A stretch of DNA of 14,153 nucleotides from an uncultured Clostridia bacterium (GTDB lineage: Bacteria; Bacillota; Clostridia; Oscillospirales; Acutalibacteraceae): NCBI GenBank assembly GCA_946042285.1, contig CAMGDK010000032.1, positions 1 through 14,153 of the forward strand, written 5' to 3'. The position numbers and the translations under genes are program-made. This document shows, piece by piece, positions 13,303 through 14,153 of the stretch. Positions within the stretch are counted from its first letter, which is position 1; every line of letters starts with the position of its first letter. Under the pieces are notes generated by a model. The model worked only from the letters and a program-made list of their open reading frames with translations, searched no databases and was not told where the DNA came from.

Positions 13303-13336
13303 CAGGTAGTTTCGTATTGTTTTCAGGTCGTTTCGT
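13303..13336 (+). repeat. Two 13-bp direct repeats, candidate integrase arm sites
   Basis: CAGGTAGTTTCGT (13303-13315) and CAGGTCGTTTCGT (13324-13336) are 12/13 identical with a 21-bp period, two helical turns. They lie 20-55 bp inside the element from the tRNA core, as arm-type sites do in tyrosine-recombinase systems. Binding is inference. Confidence 0.6.
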
Positions 13337-13353
13337 CTGCGCCGAAAGCCGCA

Positions 13354-13385
13354 TATAATAAGGCTTTTTTGCCCCTAAAGCCTTA
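13354..13385 (+). promoter_or_regulatory. -10 box with an overlapping inverted repeat (possible promoter/operator)
   Basis: TATAAT (13354-13359) has only a weak TTTCGT at the -35 position (13331-13336). The perfect 9-bp inverted repeat TAAGGCTTT (13359-13367) and AAAGCCTTA (13377-13385) covers the expected start point, which would suit an operator. It could equally be a simple hairpin. Confidence 0.35.
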
Positions 13386-13414
13386 CTGCGACTGCATTTT
13401 TTCAAAGTGGGTTC

Positions 13415-13450
13415 AAATCGGCATTTTTGCCGATTTTGGAGAGAAATCGG
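13415..13450 (+). promoter_or_regulatory. Mutually exclusive hairpins upstream of the leader ORF
   Basis: AAATCGGCA (13415-13423) pairs with TGCCGATTT (13428-13436) over TTTT. The same CCGATTT (13430-13436) can instead pair with AAATCGG (13444-13450). The arrangement looks like an attenuator or translational switch; there is no T tract, so a terminator role is not supported. Confidence 0.45.
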
Positions 13451-13469
13451 GGAAGACAGGAGAGAAATC
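13438..13469 (+). repeat. 11-bp direct repeats GGAGAGAAATC with a 21-bp period
   Basis: Copies at 13438-13448 and 13459-13469 are identical. The second contains the SD of the leader ORF at 13470. The spacing equals that of the 13303/13324 pair, so a dimeric DNA-binding protein could occupy both on one face of the helix (inference). Confidence 0.6.
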
Positions 13470-13538
13470 ATGAGAGAAGGCAATACAAAATTACATACAC
13501 CGCAGAAAGAACTTCAAACCGACGAAATCTATTTTTGA
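13470..13538 (+). CDS. Possible 22-aa leader peptide
   Basis: ATG 13470 with SD AGGAGAG (13458-13464) opens a 22-codon frame, MREGNTKLHTPQKELQTDEI then YF and a TGA stop at 13536-13538. Its stop overlaps the SD GAGGTG of the HTH gene, whose ATG is 10 nt further on, which is a layout suited to translational coupling. No homology is recognised. It could be a real small protein, a leader, or chance. Confidence 0.4.
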   Translation: MREGNTKLHTPQKELQTDEIYF

Positions 13539-13548
13539 GGTGTATCAG

Positions 13549-14121
13549 ATGAAAAATCTACCGATTGACTGGGACAGCGTTCCCGATGTGATGAACAAGG
13601 ATCAGTTTTATAGGCTCTGCCATATCAGCAAGTCTACGGCATTGCATTTGCTCAAAAGTGGCAAGGTTTCCTGTGAGTGGACGGGCAAGAAAACACGGTG
13701 TTACAAAATCAAGAAAGAGGATGTTCGGGCGTACCTTGAGAAGAGAGCCGTTTATCCTGAACTCTATTCTGCACCACGTGGTTGGTACGGCGGTCACTAT
13801 GTTGCAAAGCTCTCAAAGGAACTGACAGAAGATGTTCTCCGGCAAATGCACGACTATTACGCCAAACTGCTCGGCAAGTATAAGGATGTCGTTACCGTGC
13901 AGGAGGTTGTCGCTTTGACCGGCTACGCCAAAACCACCGTAAATAACTGGTGCAACCATGGGCAACTTAAATCGTTTCGCAAAGGACAGCTCTTTTACAT
14001 ACCGAAAATTTTCCTCATCGACTTTTTCTGTTCGCTGACCTTCCGTTCCATCACCCGCAAAAGCCTGTGGCATATCCAAACGCTGAACGATTTTCAAAGG
14101 AAGATGAAGCAGAAGAAGTAA
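13549..14121 (+). CDS. Tandem helix-turn-helix (excisionase-like) DNA-binding protein
   Basis: 190 aa, basic. Two HTH_17/excisionase-type motifs are visible. The first (about 14-60) is NKDQFYRLCHISKSTALHLL with a wing ending in YKIKKEDVRAYLEKR. The second (about 115-165) is VTVQEVVALTGYAKTTVNNW then LFYIPKIFLIDFF. A linker with APRGWYGGHYVAKLS joins them. Single HTH_17 domains of this kind act as Xis or plasmid/ICE regulators; a double version is less usual. I choose ATG 13549, 9 nt after GAGG; an in-frame GTG at 13540 lies in the SD. No catalytic domain is present, so it is not an integrase. It is the first gene of the element next to the att core and may control excision or transfer genes to the right (inference). 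A hairpin follows at once. Confidence 0.75.
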   Translation: MKNLPIDWDSVPDVMNKDQFYRLCHISKSTALHLLKSGKVSCEWTGKKTRCYKIKKEDVRAYLEKRAVYPELYSAPRGWYGGHYVAKLSKELTEDVLRQMHDYYAKLLGKYKDVVTVQEVVALTGYAKTTVNNWCNHGQLKSFRKGQLFYIPKIFLIDFFCSLTFRSITRKSLWHIQTLNDFQRKMKQKK

Positions 14122-14127
14122 AAGTAA

Positions 14128-14153
14128 CCGCCTCTGCATTTTCGCAGAGGCGG
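14128..14153 (+). terminator. Strong hairpin after the HTH gene, cut by the window edge
   Basis: CCGCCTCTGC (14128-14137) pairs perfectly with GCAGAGGCGG (14144-14153) over ATTTTC. The stem ends on the last base of the window, so the T tract that would prove a terminator cannot be seen. Confidence 0.65.

Larger units (their letters stand above)
13283..14153. mobile_element. End of an integrated element, continuing past the right edge
   Basis: It begins at the broken tRNA-Ser. It contains paired direct repeats (arm-site candidates), several inverted repeats, a short leader ORF and a tandem-HTH protein of integrative-element type. GC content and codon use rise relative to the neighbouring Nudix-ASCH genes. 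An integrase and the other att end would lie to the right. The type of element (ICE, phage or island) cannot be decided here. Confidence 0.65.

Noticed and set aside
13222..13310. A complete tRNA-Ser gene on the - strand
   Set aside because: No D-arm or 5' acceptor strand can be found upstream of the anticodon, and the anticodon stem has a mismatch.
13211..13483. A 90-codon open frame on the - strand across the tRNA-Ser fragment
   Set aside because: It runs through the tRNA 3' half and several inverted repeats, has no SD, and resembles no family.
11645..14153. CRISPR array or defence island near the att sites
   Set aside because: No regularly spaced repeat-spacer series and no recognisable nuclease, restriction or toxin gene; the repeats occur only in pairs.

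Overview
The window looks like chromosomal DNA from a low-to-moderate GC anaerobic Firmicute of the class Clostridia, most likely a gut Ruminococcaceae/Oscillospirales-type organism. The evidence is the ctsR-mcsA-mcsB-clpC stress operon, the SRP RNA-dnaX-ybaB-recR and smpB-ssrA gene order, Gram-positive Shine-Dalgarno (SD) sequences, frequent TTG starts, and a secreted BspA-like leucine-rich-repeat protein. All recognised genes lie on the + strand; only a tRNA fragment is on the - strand.

Layout. 1-1745: 3' part of a secreted LRR/FN3-like surface protein (true start lies before the window) and its terminator. 1760-6324: heat-shock operon ctsR-mcsA-mcsB-clpC, with a strong promoter bracketed by two CtsR-type operators. 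6397-8167: three small metabolic or unknown genes (SCP2-like, AIM24-like, flavin reductase-like), mostly with their own promoters. 8153-11150: SRP RNA with its own promoter, then dnaX-ybaB-recR (DNA polymerase III tau/gamma, nucleoid-associated protein, recombination mediator). 11172-11997: the trans-translation pair smpB and ssrA (tmRNA). 11977-14153: an accessory zone. The 3' end of ssrA is duplicated 146 bp downstream around a gene-less scar with three hairpins, followed by an AT-rich Nudix-ASCH gene pair. Next comes a 3' half of tRNA-Ser(CGA) on the - strand, which reads as the attachment site of a second element. The end of that element (repeats, leader ORF, tandem-HTH protein) runs off the right edge.

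How the genes work together. CtsR represses the operon. McsA and McsB normally form an arginine kinase/adaptor that marks proteins for ClpC-ClpP. Here McsB appears to have lost several active-site residues (the nucleophile-position Cys, the substrate-binding Glu loop, three Arg to Lys changes, one His), while the ClpC N-domain keeps the phospho-arginine docking glutamates. This is the most unusual feature of the conserved half. SmpB and tmRNA rescue stalled ribosomes and tag products for proteases such as ClpCP. In the accessory half, ssrA and tRNA-Ser are two attachment sites about 1.2 kb apart, so the locus looks like an integration hotspot. I see no integrase, CRISPR array, toxin-antitoxin pair or clear defence system in the window; an integrase may lie beyond the right edge.
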